Source: Procambarus clarkii
Lineage: Eukaryota; Arthropoda; Malacostraca; Decapoda; Cambaridae
Length of the DNA: 64,000 bases
Direction: 5' to 3'
NCBI RefSeq assembly: GCF_040958095.1
Contig: NC_091188.1
Span: 33,535,115-33,599,114, forward strand
How positions within the stretch are numbered: position 1 is the first letter of the stretch; each line of letters begins with the position of its first letter. The notes beneath the pieces were generated by a model. That model made no database searches, was not told the DNA's origin, and was given only the letters and a program-made list of their open reading frames with translations. Positions 30,956-42,925 of the stretch are shown piece by piece. The translations under genes and the position numbers were made by a program.

Positions 30956-32266
30956 GAGGGATTAAAGTTACTTGGGAAAACTGTTGAATCGCAATTGGTC
31001 ATAATGTAGTGTGTGTATATTCCCACAAGTACAACAGGTGAAGGGAACTAGTTTAAGTTTAACATGTTATACCTTGCAGCGGTGGCCTTCTAATAGGTAT
31101 AGCCTAAGAACTCTCTACATTAACCACTTCAGAGTGGTAAACCATTCTTCTGGCCAGTAATTTGAACATTTAGTTATGGTGTAACATGGGTTAATGTTCA
31201 TCTAACATTTTTGGGTACATATCAATGCTCTTCCCTCTCCATCCAACCTTCTGTTAGTCTTTACTATCTCACCAGTCCAACTCAATTATAAACACAAATT
31301 ACCCAAGAGGGTGATGTTGCAGCTGGGGTAGACGAAAGTGTGTGAGGGGAAAGTGCCGGGGCATAACCTACCAAGCTGAATATACCGTCGGACAGTTTTG
31401 GGAGGCCTGAGCACTTGCAGCTACGTGGCCATCATCCGCATTCTTGCACAAAATATTGGTAGCCCTGCAACGCTGCAGTAATTCTGCAAATTGACAAATA
31501 TGTTGGTCAGGCGGCAGACACTGAAGTGTTAGAGGTGAACATTCCTGGGTCTCCGGAACGAGGTAACGTGGTGATTCAGTTTGTTGTTAGTGCTAACGGT
31601 TCCTCATTAGGGGGAGAAATTATATAATTGGCGTATGATGCCTTGCCGGATATGTAATTGGCGTTTACCATAGGGCTGCCCAGCCGGACCCACCCGGGAG
31701 GACGGTTGCCAGGTACTGCTGCTGGTTCTACTACCTGTGCTGAGCCATCTGGACGTTGTGTTCGTAGCAGCTGGCTATCAAATTCTTTACCATCTGCCAA
31801 CCACCACGTATACCAGGGGGCCAGACTGCAGGTTTCTGTTCAGCCTAATGCACGTAATGTGCCAGGAACCTGCCTCCTAAGGCCTTCTCCTCCACACCAC
31901 CATGAAGAACGGTTGCAAAGTTCTGCCTCCAGCTCCATTCGCTGTTCATAGCCATCTGGAGTAATGCTCGCTCCAGCTGGCTACAAAACTCAACACCTGG
32001 TAATTACGAAGTGCACAAGGGGAACCAGTGCCAAAAACTCCCTGCCATCACTCCAGCTTCCCCACACGTACCAGGTGCTGTAACTTCTGCCATTGGAGGG
32101 CAGAAGTAGAATGTCCCTAATGTAGAATGGCCACACCTCGGTTCTGCCAGTAGTGGGCACGCCCCTGATGTAGAGTCGTCACTCCCCAGGTCAGGGACTG
32201 TCGCCTACTCTGGGGGGACCTCCCACAGCTGGACCCCAGTCAACTGGAAGTTGGGAGGTAAAGTAG
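30956..32266 (+). other. Unassigned DNA, probably old retroelement
   Basis: The stretch is more GC-rich after 31300 and has open frames of about 75-97 codons on both strands (for example 31658-31951 plus and 31576-31800 minus). None resembles a family I recognise. Its join to the coiled-coil frame at 32267 suggests a decayed gag-like region, but this is a guess. Confidence 0.3.
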
Positions 32267-32557
32267 CAGGATCAAGCTGAGAAGGATCGCCACTTCAGCC
32301 TCCATATCAACTCGCCACTGGGTCGCTCCACTAATCAAGCCGATGCTGACCATCGTGAACTGTGGCAGGAACACCAGCAGCAGTCACAGCAGGAGACGGA
32401 GCGGCTTAAAGAGCAGCTCCGATATGAGAGAAAATCCATTGGCAACATTGCAGAGCTGCTCATGGGCATGAGGGAACTTTTAAGCAAAGACTGCCACCCT
32501 CCTTTTCCCCTGCCCCGGGAGCCGGTGGGCCGAGCGGACAGCACGCTGGTCTTGTGA
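32267..32557 (+). CDS. Open frame with a coiled-coil segment, partial, unidentified
   Basis: Open for 97 codons after an in-frame TAG at 32264. No ATG supports a natural start, so it is treated as a fragment. Residues about 25-70 are strongly charged and helix-prone (HRELWQEHQQQSQQETERLK, EQLRYERKSIGNIAELLMGM), which predicts a coiled coil. The last 13 codons are SINE sequence, so the SINE at 32517 supplied the stop. Gag proteins and ORF1 proteins often contain such coiled coils, and a host protein remnant is also possible. Confidence 0.3.
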   Translation, partial: QDQAEKDRHFSLHINSPLGRSTNQADADHRELWQEHQQQSQQETERLKEQLRYERKSIGNIAELLMGMRELLSKDCHPPFPLPREPVGRADSTLVL

Positions 32558-32765
32558 TCCCTGTGGTCCCGGGTTCGATCCCGGGCGCCAACGAGAAACA
32601 ATGGGCAGAGTTTTTCACCCTATGCTCCTGTTACCTAGCAGTAAATAGGTACCTGGGTGTTAGTCAACTGTCACGGGCTGCTTCCTGGGGGTGGAGGCCT
32701 GGTCGAGGACCGGGCGCGGGGACACTTAAAAGCCCCGAAATCATCTCAAGATAACTCAAGATGAT
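32517..32765 (+). mobile_element. tRNA-derived SINE (Thr-like anticodon loop)
   Basis: The head ggtgggccgagcgg resembles an A box and GGTTCGATCCC is a perfect B box. The loop CTTGTGA would place TGT (Thr) as anticodon, but the stem pairs poorly. The body has tagcagtaaataggtacctggg. The tail is the short repeat atctcaagata/actcaagatga. It would be transcribed by RNA polymerase III. Confidence 0.85.
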
Positions 32766-32929
32766 ACCCTCCTTCCACCCCTGAAACCTCCAAACATGTG
32801 CTCCCTTGCCAATCAGGTGAAACAGTGATCTAGAACGCGTGTGTAGAGGAGTCCTTCCACGATGGTTAACTGTCAAAGCTGTGCTAAGATATTGGATCAA
32901 CTCTATTGATGAAAAGGCAAACAGTCCCA

Positions 32930-33190
32930 GTCTCCGTGGTGTAGTGGTAAGACACACTCCTGGCGTTCGCGAGCGCTTTGTCATGGGTGGTATCCTGGCC
33001 GGGAAGGATTTACTAGGCGCAAATCCTTAACTGTAGCCTCTGTTTAACTCAACAGTAAAATGGGTACTTCGTTGTAAAAACGATTCTTCGCAGAGGGGGG
33101 GGGGGAGTCGTATTCCAGGGACTTGCCCGAAACGCTAGGCGTACTAGTGGCTGTACAAGATTGTAACAACTCTTGTATATATCTAAAAAA
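32930..33190 (+). mobile_element. Second tRNA-derived SINE family
   Basis: The A box TGGTGTAGTGG at about 32937 is perfect, and the B box is degenerate (gggtggtatcc). The body includes aactcaacagtaaaatgggt. The 3' end gtacaagattgtaacaac leads to an A-rich run. It differs in head and body from the SINE at 32517. The short gap 32766-32929 has no clear feature. Confidence 0.78.
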
Positions 33191-33429
33191 AAAGTGTACT
33201 AGACAATTAAAGGCAAATGGGACATTGGTAATATGCTAAGAAATGTTCCTGGAGTTGTATCTAGTGAAATAATATATATATTAAGTGGACTAATAATATA
33301 AATCTATATAATGCTTACTTGAAATGCACAAATAAGTTATCCATCCTTTGCTGGAACATTGCATCCGTCAAAGAAAGTTCAGTTGTTACTTTGTGATGTA
33401 AATTACAGAACACACCAATATTGTAAGTC

Positions 33430-36400
33430 TCCACGAGTGCAGAGTTCCTGCAAGAACCTCGCCCTCAAAATTGCTCTCATTTGCTTCTTACTCCCTCAGA
33501 TCCAGTAACTCTTGCATTCTATAAATCAAACAATCCCTACCCCATCAACTTCTTCGAGAAAAGCAAACTGAAGGGCAACAATATTATGGAGTGAGAATTT
33601 GTGGGCAACTCTATCCTCAATGTTTTTAATCTATATGCTCCAGCAGGAGAGTTAAATTATATTGATCTTCCGGCCTGCGCTCAAGCAGAGCCCACAATCA
33701 TTCTTGGTGACGGCAATGCTAGACACAGGGATATTGGCGGCTCTCGCTTCAGAAACGGGAATGGGAATCAACTGCTTTAGCTACTAAATAGTCACGAAGA
33801 TGTGCAGAGTGAGGGCGACCTTGAACCCACACATTTGTGGAGGCATTCCAGACCTCTGTGTTGGTTTCAACGTCACTCAGGTCTGGTCCACATCTATTGT
33901 AACATAAGTTATAATATCAGATAATATATAAGATGTCAGAAAAACGATATGTCAGAGCATCCAAGATTGACTACTATGTATGTGAAATACCATCCTGCAT
34001 GGTGGTATTTTTAAACGCAAACGGCTCAGTGTTCCTCCTGTTTGACGTAAAGACTGTCGCTCATGTGTCAGTGTTACAGCACTTATGATCCCTCCTCAGT
34101 TCAGATACTTAACGACGATCTAGTACAGAACATTCAGATATTCGCTGACCCTTTAAGTCGGCCCTCTGCACCAACCAGTGGTCGGAACGATATGAAAAGT
34201 AATAAACACCATGTCTATTACAATGACCCTAAACTGCATTCTTTGAAATGCACTGCTAAACAGGTTGGACTTGCATATAGGGTAACATGTACGCCAGCAA
34301 TGCTCAAGCTCTTTCAGAAAGCCCGAGCCAAGGCGAAGGAGCGCATGACAGAGCTCAGGCAAGAAACCTGGGACACTTGTGAAGTCTCAATTCTCACACA
34401 CCCCTCAGCCAGGCATGGAAGAATATTCAAAGGCGATAAGATCGTTCAAGTGTCACACCCTCACCCTCTACACAGAGCAAACGAGGTTGTCGATGCTTGG
34501 GCAACCACCTCTAGCTTCAATAATCTTCACCCAGATCATAATCAGATTAAATGTTGGTTACGGAGATCTAGAAAGGCTCGTTGACTTCATGAACCACAAG
34601 GAAGATGAATGCAACGTGCTATTTACAGAGTTTTTTTGTTCGTCCTAAACAAAGGTAAAGCCACATCACCCGATGAGGATGGCACCACTTATGGCATTTT
34701 GTTTGCTTCCTCTAGTACCAGGAAATATCCCCCTTCTTGAGATATATAATATGACCTATGTAACTGGGGAACTTCCTATCTCTGACCAACAGTATAATCA
34801 TTCCAATTACCAAGTTAAATCAAGATAATACGTTACGCCCAATTTCCCTTACTAGCTGCATTTACAAAACATTCGAGAGTGTGGTTCTAAACAGTGTCCT
34901 CCATAGAATAAGAACAATGTTATCCCCCCCCCCCCAGATATATAGCTATGTATCTGAAGGAGCTATATATCATGGTGGTGATGCAATGATGCATGGAAGG
35001 AGTGTGCATCATTGCATCGCCACCTTTCTTACTCTTCACACTGAAATCATGTACCACCTTCCTAGATCTCAAGTCTGCCTTTGATATTGCAAACCGACAT
35101 GTTATCTTGAGTGAGCTTGCGAGAATGACTATGGGTGGTCGGCTTCTTTGTTGGATTAGGGGTTACTTATCCAACAGGAAGTCGTGTGTTTTTCCAGGGG
35201 CATAGTTATGTAACAAGAGACTTCGAACTAGGTACCCCACAGGGAGGTGTCCTCAGTCCTAAATGATTTAGTACCTTAATAAACACGCTGTTAAACTGTT
35301 CCAAACAAACACAACGTGCACATGATTAGCTATGCTGCATTATCTAACACTGTGCACAGTTATAAACTCGATAAGATTTCAATTTCGATTCAACAGAGCA
35401 GAAGTTGTTAAACACATGAGGACAAAACCTTACTGAAGCGACCACACGAGTCATAAATACTCACACTCCGCCTAAGTAAAATAGAAACAAGCAACATTTA
35501 GCGTGCCAGCCAGGGGGCCCGTGCAGGAATTTCCATGCCCCCCCAAAAAAAAAAAACTGTTGCTGATAAGATACACACCACTGGGTATGCCCGCACGCAG
35601 AACACTCTTAACTGTATTAAACTCGTGTCAGGACTTAGGTTTAGTCATCTCGGCAGATAAAACATACTAAATCGGCTCCCAGCCAGGCAAGGAGGAAGGG
35701 AAGGGAATTATCAGGGGGAAAGCGCCAAGCCATAATGACTATATAGCACTTAAAAGGGGTCAGGATAAGGATTTGGGACGGGACGGGGGGGGAACGAATG
35801 ATTCCAAACCACTTGGAAGGCCGGGAATTGAACATCGACCTGCATGAAGCGAGACCGTCGCTCTACCGTCCAGCTCAAGTGGTTGGGACCCGGGCAAGGA
35901 GCTGCTGTTCGCAAGATGTAACTGTCTGATAGATCCCAGCTTGACTATGTAAACAAATTCAAATAACTTGGCCTTGAGGTGCCACTGTATGGACCTGTTA
36001 TATTCAGACTTTGTCGTCGGTATAAAGAGAGGCTCAGAGATCTCAAGGCTATTGTAGATTATCACTCAGGCTATGATGCCAATGTCAGAATTGTCAAAAT
36101 GATGTACCTTGCAGACATCAGATCTTTAGTGGATTATGCTGCACCTCTGCTTGCTTTGATGCCTGAAAGAGCTTGGAGGGCTTGAAAAATTGCAGAACGA
36201 GGCCTTGAGGATAATCCTTGGGTGCCATCGTATCACAATGATACTTAACATAAGAAAGTAACTTAATATTCCGAGCGTTGTTGATCGTGTTACTGAAATT
36301 AACTGTCAGTGGTATAAAAATGCTTAAGGTAACTCATCTTAACCCTTGCACAGGAGCCCCTCCTTGATTATTGTATTTGAAGGTCAACATTGTTCCAAAT

Positions 36401-37745
36401 GGATAACTAAAACGAACTGAACTCTGAATATATTATTTATAATTTGTACCAAGAGACAACAACGGCACTTAACTGCATCGTGGGAGATTACACCATTTCC
36501 CATTTTAATATCTCCCTTTCCACCCAAGAAACAAATTAAAGATCAGCCCGAGCTTCGTCTTGAGGTAAAGCTCAACGCCTTTATCCATATTGATGCTATG
36601 TCCAGAGAGGATTCTCTCTCTCAAATCAAATGCACTGATGGTTCCCAACACCGCCCCGCGTGAACAGCTGGAAGTTCAGTTGTCCTGACTGTGCGAGGGC
36701 TTATATTTTGAGTTGCGAGTCCGTATAAATAACTGGAGCTCTACCCTTCAGACAGAAGTATTTGCCTCGATTCTCCCACTGAAGTGTGTAAGTCTTCAAA
36801 CTTGATACATTGTGACTCTATCATCCTTAATTGCTCTCAACTCTTAAGACATAGATGTAACATGATCGTGTCTGAAGCTAGACACAAATACAACAAAATT
36901 ATTAATGATTGTAAGAGTTCATTTCATGTGGACTCCATCTCATGTTGGCCTCCGAATGCATGATAGACATGATGAGTTAGCCAAAGAATGTCTTTAAAGG
37001 AGAAACTGAATATAACCTTGGATTGCCAATAAGCAGTCAGAGAGCAAAAGTACACAAAGAACTTCAACAAAATCTTGTAGCGCTGAGGCACAGTGAAATC
37101 GACACCAGTAATTCCATCTATCATTATATTATCATGCAAGAGGAGGCACACATCTATGGATCATCCAATACAATCTGGAGACTTCAAGATGTTGCAACTG
37201 CTCGGCTTACACTCGGTTACAAGTATCATTGGGAATTCAAATTTTCTGCTGATGTAGACCTGACCAAATATAAACTGTTAACAAAATTATTCGCACACCC
37301 TCCGTCACTGTGAGGGAGGGCAAAAAGATACGCGAATTCAGAGAATTATATAAACATGTTCCAGAGATGTGTAAATACTTCATTTAAAATAATCTGCTAC
37401 CAGAAATCTTGGTCAAATATCCCTAGTTTGCTAACTGTAGGTAGTAACTTAGTGATTGTAACCTATCCACCGCTCCCCACTGGATGGGAGGCGGTGTGCA
37501 GGACAAACATATTGACAATAGCTCTCTTCATATGTCAGTTTCTTAATTTAGTAATTGAACTTATGGTCGATCTCGAACCCAATGATGTGACGATCTTTTG
37601 AATTTTATAACTAGCTCAAGATTGTAACTTGTTTAGCAAAGATGTGGGGTTCAGTCCCTGAGCCCATTATGTGCCTCTGTAACCCTTTCCACTACCGCCC
37701 ACATGATGGGTATGGGGTGCATAATAAGTGAACTAAACTAACCAT
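33430..37745 (+). mobile_element. LINE-E: RNase H-type LINE related to LINE-A, decayed, with a SINE inside
   Basis: Plus-strand pieces read in order: endonuclease (ILNVFNLYAPAGEL and TIILGDGNARHRD, 33630-33730); linker (34063-34584, KARAKAKERMTELRQETWDT); RT with ATSPDEDGTTYG, FLDLKSAFDIANRHVILSEL (35060-35110), GYLSNRKS and FELGTPQGGVLSP (35225-35260); LGLVISADKT up to the SINE at 35672; thumb KYLGLEV-like and VKMMYLADIRSLVDYAAPLL (36100-36150); LQNEALRIILGCH; a weak RNase H; and a C-terminal part ending REFRELYKHVPEMCKYF near 37370. The 3' region to 37745 has no coding. Blocks match LINE-A closely enough to call them one lineage. Stops and frameshifts are many. Confidence 0.82.
35672..35893 (-). 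mobile_element. tRNA-derived SINE, third family, inside LINE-E
   Basis: On the minus strand it starts near 35890 with ttgagctggacggtagagcg (A-box-like) and gttcaattcccgg (B-box-like). The body includes cttatcctgaccccttttaa and a ggcttggcgctttcccc block, ending in a cttcccttcctcc tail. LINE-E reads into it after SADKT and resumes after it, so it inserted later than LINE-E. Confidence 0.78.
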
Positions 37746-37759
37746 GACTAGAGCTTGTT

Positions 37760-38260
37760 AACTTCCTTTCGGATGCTTCCTGGAGCTGTCGGAATTATAT
37801 AACTAGGATAGAACCATCCTCTATAGTCTGGATGTGTTTGTTCCTGTGCAAGAATTTGTCACTGGAGAGGGGCTAGTTTCATGGCAGCTTCTTGTATGGT
37901 AGATTCTGGACAGCCTCTAGCTTTAAAGATGTCCCAGATTATTCTGATCACTTGTTGATCTTTGACTCGGATTCCCAGGGAGAATGAAAGAGGACTCTTG
38001 AAAGAAACCGGGTGGCAGGATGTTAATAAAAGTGAAGGTCTGAGTCTTTGTAATAAACCTTTATTAGGCGTCTTTTTCCGTCTATATATATACACACTTA
38101 AGTACCTAGGAAGGGAAGCTCCTCCATGCGGGTCTTGATGGTAAATTTCAGGTCTGCTTGAACTTGCCCATTCATGGACGGCTTGAACTGCAGTTAACTG
38201 TATATTAAACTGTATAGTAAACTGTAGGAAAGCAGCCAGTCCTCTTCCACAAAAGGGCAA
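37760..38260 (-). mobile_element. Penelope-like element fragment
   Basis: Minus-strand frames read LKFTIKTRMEELPFLGT near 38150-38100, then in another frame VYIYRRKKTPNKGLLQRLRP and CHPVSFKSPLSFSLGIRV. This follows the Penelope-like RT end pattern (E.LPFLGT...V.RKPTN+...HHP...K....L..R). The frame goes on to 37859. No GIY-YIG endonuclease is visible. The call rests on one conserved stretch, so it is moderate. Confidence 0.55.
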
Positions 38261-38424
38261 ATGCTCGTTTCCAGCATCACGTCCTCAGGCCTGGCTAGTT
38301 AGTGGTAGTCGTCCTCCCCCCCCCCCCCCCACCCCTTCCAATCCAATGCATTCATCAGTTTCATCATTGTGTATTAAAAATTGTATTATCTTCATCAAAG
38401 TTATTATAATTTCAATTTCAATGT

Positions 38425-39204
38425 AAATTTAGGGGGTAGGTTAGATTAGATGTTAAGGTCCTGTTGGCCATTATTTGTATTAGAACTACATGGGGTGAAA
38501 GTTATAGCTTTGGGATTCGAGCAGAGGTCGTCAGCGAAGCACTTTTAGAGAAATGTTAGAGCACGATTTATTGAGTAGTGTGTAACAGGTCGACCACATA
38601 AACAAAGGATTAAGTCCATACCATGCACCTGCCAAACCCACATGTTTATAAATGAAACGTTTTGTATCACATGCCCCACAACCAACCCGTCCTCAGACCT
38701 AGTCCATTCCATCCTGTGGTCAACCCCCCAAGACGCATTTGTCTATTTTATAATTCTGTTAATTTAAAACAGAACTTGTCAAATAAAAATTAATAATATA
38801 TATTAGCATGCTGTGGATATTTATGCATTGTTTAGGTTAGGTGTTTAGGTTCTGTTGGCAAGTATTTGTAGTACGTGGGTGAAGCATTTACAGCGTTGTG
38901 GTTTGAACAAAAGTCGTCAGCGAAACACTTGTTCCGAAGGTGTTCGAACGTCACCAGTTTAGTGTAAACCGTTTTCATTAATAAATGGGGTTTGGCGGAT
39001 ATATGGAATGTACTTTAGCCTTTTTATTGGACAGGCTGCCACAACTGATGATCAAACATTTCTCGATCAGCGATTCACTGTTGACATTTGTTCGAACCAC
39101 AAAGTTGAAAAGTGCTTCACCCACTTATTACAAATACAAATAATTGCCATCAGAACCTAAACACCTGACCTAACCTAACCTAACCAATGCCTAAATATAT
39201 ACAG
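38425..39204 (+). repeat. Foldback element with TTAGG-like arm motifs, plus a related half-copy
   Basis: The arm at about 38811-38930 (tttaggttaggtgtttaggt, then tctgttggcaagtatttgta) is inverted at about 39075-39204. The right arm contains three CCTAA units (39169-39185). The arms are about 120 bp, imperfect, with a centre of about 145 bp. A diverged direct copy of the left arm lies at 38425-38545. No coding capacity. This is a non-autonomous foldback or MITE-like element of unknown superfamily. Confidence 0.75.
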
Positions 39205-39239
39205 TATATTAATATCAATATTACCTACATTAATATGAC

Positions 39240-39662
39240 CTACATTACTAGGATGAGCCGATCACCAGCCATGAGACTCGCCGCCGGCGCCACTGGTACA
39301 GCAGGCCGCACACGGGTTTGTTCTCTGGAAAACTTCAGATTATGAGCAACCATCAGCTCAAATCCTCGCTGTTTTGTGAGGAACAACTCATCAATACCCA
39401 GACTCAGAGCTGTTGATGTAACACGCTAACTGTATTCGTGTCCGACCGCCAGAAAAGTGTCGCGCAGTTGTTTGGAAGTAACGTTGCAGGTTTCTTCTGC
39501 AATTGTATAAATAACCTTGAAGATTGCTGTACACCTGGCTAGTTTTGCGCACACTGTTACCACAGTGGTCTGGTCGCCCGGCTCCCAATGATCTATTATT
39601 GTGTGTGAGGGCTGTATCACTGAGCTGGTCGATACCTTGTGAGCAGTACCACCATGGCACAC
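39240..39662 (-). pseudogene. Unidentified 140-codon reading frame with one internal TAG
   Basis: From ATG at 39662 the minus strand stays open, apart from one TAG at 39428-39426, to a stop at 39242-39240. The first part is MCHGGTAHKVSTSSVIQPSH and ends LRDTFLAVGHEYS. After the stop it reads RVTSTALSLGIDELFLTKQR and ends MAGDRLILVM. Composition is protein-like and not low complexity. I do not recognise the family. It lies between a foldback element and LINE-F and could be a transposon remnant, a host pseudogene or chance. The overlapping frame at 39391-39660 is the weaker alternative. The bases 39663-39815 have no clear feature. Confidence 0.3.
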
Positions 39663-39814
39663 CTTTAAAGGTGTACAGAGCTTGACAGTGAAAGGTAGAC
39701 CAAACTGCTCAACTAGGTGTTAGGTATCCCAGATTCTATCTGGGAAAATTATTTTTCGACCTCAGTTGAAACAAAATAAATATATCCAGACCTAGGCATG
39801 TGAATCGGCTTTTA

Positions 39815-41240
39815 CTACTGGGAGACGTCAAAAAAGTCAAACAGAAAGAGGAAATGGAAGCAGTTTTCAGACAACGAGGAGGGACAATACACCGACGTAC
39901 AGAAAGTAGAGAAGAGAACTGCTATCGAGGCTACACAAAGTACTTCTCTCAGCAAGAATCCAGACATAATATACCCGGAGAGAACAGCACCAGTTACACA
40001 CCAGCCGGTCAGACTCTTCACATCTTTCCAAATTGCAGGCTTAGAATTTAAAAATTCCAAAACCCATGTTATGCCCACTTAGGACCAGTAACCGGGTTCT
40101 TGATGGATTAACCACTTTTATAGTATCGGACCCCAAGTCGGTAGTATGCTTTCAAGAACTGGCTGTATAGTGCATTAAAGAATAAGGGAGGGGAATAAAC
40201 AATACACTATTCCCTTCATAAACATATTTACACTTTCACCATTAAAAATATATTAGATTAAATAGATTATAAATACACTAATGTACAAGTCACTTTCACG
40301 CAGGACACTACTGTGTTGGCAGTGTTCACCAACTCGTGTTTCCACCGTCCAGTACCTTGTGCACGTGTACTGATAAACACTGGCAAATTCACCTTGTACG
40401 TACACCAATCCACCGACCCAGTATCACGAGGTGCCTACACTGCACTTTTGCCCTCCAGGTACTCGCTGGCAGAGGACTTGAGCAACATGCTGATCGGGTC
40501 ACAAACAACCATACACAAGGGGAGCTAACACCCTGGCAGAAACCTCTAGCAACCTGCTAACAGCATTTCATGATAGGCACCTCACTGTCGTCCATTACTC
40601 TCCTAAGCCAATCCCGGGTATGCCGATCTCTACCAACACTGCGTAATTTAGCAGCCAACACTGTGCAGATCGACGGCGGCTTACTTAGTCCTCTTCCAGG
40701 ACTAAGCTGAGAGTACGTGGACTGCCCAAGGTAAACTGGCTTCCTCAGTACAACTGCGTCCACATGTCACTTCTGTGGACATAAAACGTCATCAATTAGA
40801 TGGACGGTACACTGGGAAAACCACGAGGTAATTCTCACTCACCCAGGGAGTTGACATTATGCTCAGCACAAACTAGGTGACACTGATCTTGGTATGCCAC
40901 TCACCACCTGCCAAACACACCGAAACTACGACGTTGGTACAACGTTCGAACAAGTTTTAACACATCCTAACCAGTTATAACAACCAATTTAGCAAGTTGT
41001 AACAACTTTCTAATACGTTATAAATATTCAATCGTGGAAATAAGGGAATATATTGACAGACCATACGTCCCAGAGCCCCTGCGCTGCTTAAGGTGTCAAA
41101 GTTACCATCAAACATGCTGCACCGGGCAGGAGAGATGCGGAGTGTACAGCTTGAGGCATCCAACCAAAGACTGTATAGCTAAGCACAAGGTAAACCAGAC
41201 CACACCAGCCAAATGTCCAAGTTGAGGAGGAAATATGTTT
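39815..41240 (+). pseudogene. LINE-F ORF1 (RNA-binding, zinc knuckle), interrupted
   Basis: The first part in shifted frames has VKQKEEMEAVFRQRGG and THQPVRLFTSFQIAGLEFKN (39830-40050), then SDPKSVVCFQELAV near 40130. After the insert it resumes IREYIDRPYVPEPLRCLRCQ (41045-41105), HQTCCTGQERCGV and HPTKDC, then AKCPS with a stop where GG would complete a third CX2C. These are knuckle-type CCHC repeats of LINE ORF1 proteins, which coat the element RNA. Stops occur within the first part, so it is a pseudogene. Confidence 0.65.
40190..41038. mobile_element. Unclassified 849-bp insertion with 9-bp target-site duplication
   Basis: The 9-mer aataaggga occurs at 40181-40189 and 41039-41047. Removing the insert plus one copy rejoins the LINE-F ORF1 frame (RIREYIDRPY). 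The insert starts ggggaataaac and ends caatcgtgga. I see no terminal inverted repeats and no clear coding. Near its right end are loosely repeated gttgtaacaac/gttataaca motifs (40935-41020). Frames such as 40313-40528 do not match anything I know. Confidence 0.7.
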
Positions 41241-42925
41241 GGAGAACAACCACACGGAAAGGTGCAGGCAGCTTAGGTCAGGATAATCAGACCAGCAGTA
41301 CATACACCAACATTAACGTCTGGAACACACGTGAACAGCCACAACAGATGAAAATGCTCATAGAACTCAATCACACATATCGAGAAACTCCTAATCAGAA
41401 AATGCACAAAACCACTGCAGAAATACAACATGGAAACAAAACACAATCACTTTAGGAGTCTATAAAACCGATTTACGGTTTTACGGAGGTCCAGCTGAAA
41501 AACCATAGACCATAATGGTAAAGACCATTACCAATTACTTACAAATGACGCATAATGCCTCTCAACAAAAAGATCAAGCAATCGCTGTGCAATAATGGAG
41601 ATCGTGCAGTACCCTACAATTAGAAAAGAAACAGAACAAGACAAGACAAATGCACAAGAGGACAAACACATGGACATAAACTACCAATAAGAGTCCGGTA
41701 GTCACATCACATCACATCAAGCATCACAATCGACTTGAGAATGGTCCAGGACGGACCGAAACGTCGTCGTCCCTTCACTTAATAGTGTGGTTTGATCATC
41801 ATGTTTCAGCTACGTTATTGTGACTCCTCGTCTGCATCAAACCATCAAGATCCACAAAAGCAAATGCAGGAAGCAGTGGCGAATCAAGAACAACGATATC
41901 TTGTAATACAAGAGACAGACACAAACAATCAATTCAGTTCGATTTGCAGCGACACTGCCAGCGAAGTGGAGAATATGGTTGACAATTCCGAAGAGGAGTT
42001 CTACTAGGAAAGTCAACACCAACAGAAAGTTGTCTTCATTACGAATTCTGCATTGGAACAAACTGTCTTGGAAATAAAATCCCGCACTCCTCTGGAAGCT
42101 GCAATCGCTACAAAAGCTGATGTAATCGTTTTGCAAGAAACGGTCTACCCAGCCACAAAATCCTTCAGATTAGCTGAATATCGCCAGTACATTATACTTC
42201 ATGAACAGGGTAGACGAAGGGTTAATGATCTTCGTTAATTAGAACCATACAAAGCAAGAAAATAGATCCGGTTTCGTGTGGGGATGAGTAAAGGTATTAT
42301 AAGTAATAGTGAATACGGCTAATATTGAGCTTCTCGTATATAACGTCTATAAGCCCCTAGATGTAAACTAGCAGAGGAAGTGCTTGTCATGGAGATGTAT
42401 GATATAACTATTACCTGGGATTATAATGCTCATAATCAGGTGTAACTGGGCTTGCCAATGCAGATAGGAGCCATTTAGCTAAAGTTCTGCGAAAAGTCCC
42501 TGAGATTACACTTCGCAACCCTGGGGAAACACCCCACACATTCAAGGAGGTTCTCTTAAGCTAATCTCAACTGCACTCAAGCATCAGGCGAAATGTGAAG
42601 TCGACCCGGTGATCACCAGTGACCACAATGCTACCATCACATCACTAAACATAGAAAGATCTTTATCACCACTGGCACAACCGAGGTGGAATCTAATAAA
42701 GGCCAACTGGAATATATACCATGAGGAGCTTGAAAAATGACACGCTACATACTAGCCACCCAAGGATTCGAATATAGGTAACCAATCTCCAGGAAGCCAT
42801 TACAGCTGCTGAAACAGCTATTCCGGTCATCATCCCAGGAAACACAAAACATAAGAACTATTTATTCAACAGTAAAGAAGTTAAAGAACAAAACCACAGT
42901 CAACATTCTCAGAAAACATCTCTAG
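41241..42925 (+). pseudogene. LINE-F ORF2 start: endonuclease domain and linker
   Basis: The frame at 41792-42007 precedes the domain. Endonuclease blocks are LEAAIATKADVIVLQETVYP (catalytic E, near 42090-42150), FRLAEYRQYI, then after breaks LRNPGETPHTF (42515-42545), VDPVITSDHNATITSL (SDH, 42600-42650) and LIKANWNIYHEEL (42695-42735), which starts the linker. The final codons SQKTSL run into the solo LTR at 42925. The stretch 41241-41790 has no clear coding. It contains a hairpin at 41743-41757 followed by gaaac. Confidence 0.75.

Noticed and set aside
30695..31026. Four overlapping repeat-protein frames
   Set aside because: A 49-bp unit without stops opens several frames at once. There is no evidence of coding.
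32517..32590. Functional tRNA-Thr gene
   Set aside because: The B box is good, but stem pairing is poor and the sequence continues into a SINE body and tail.
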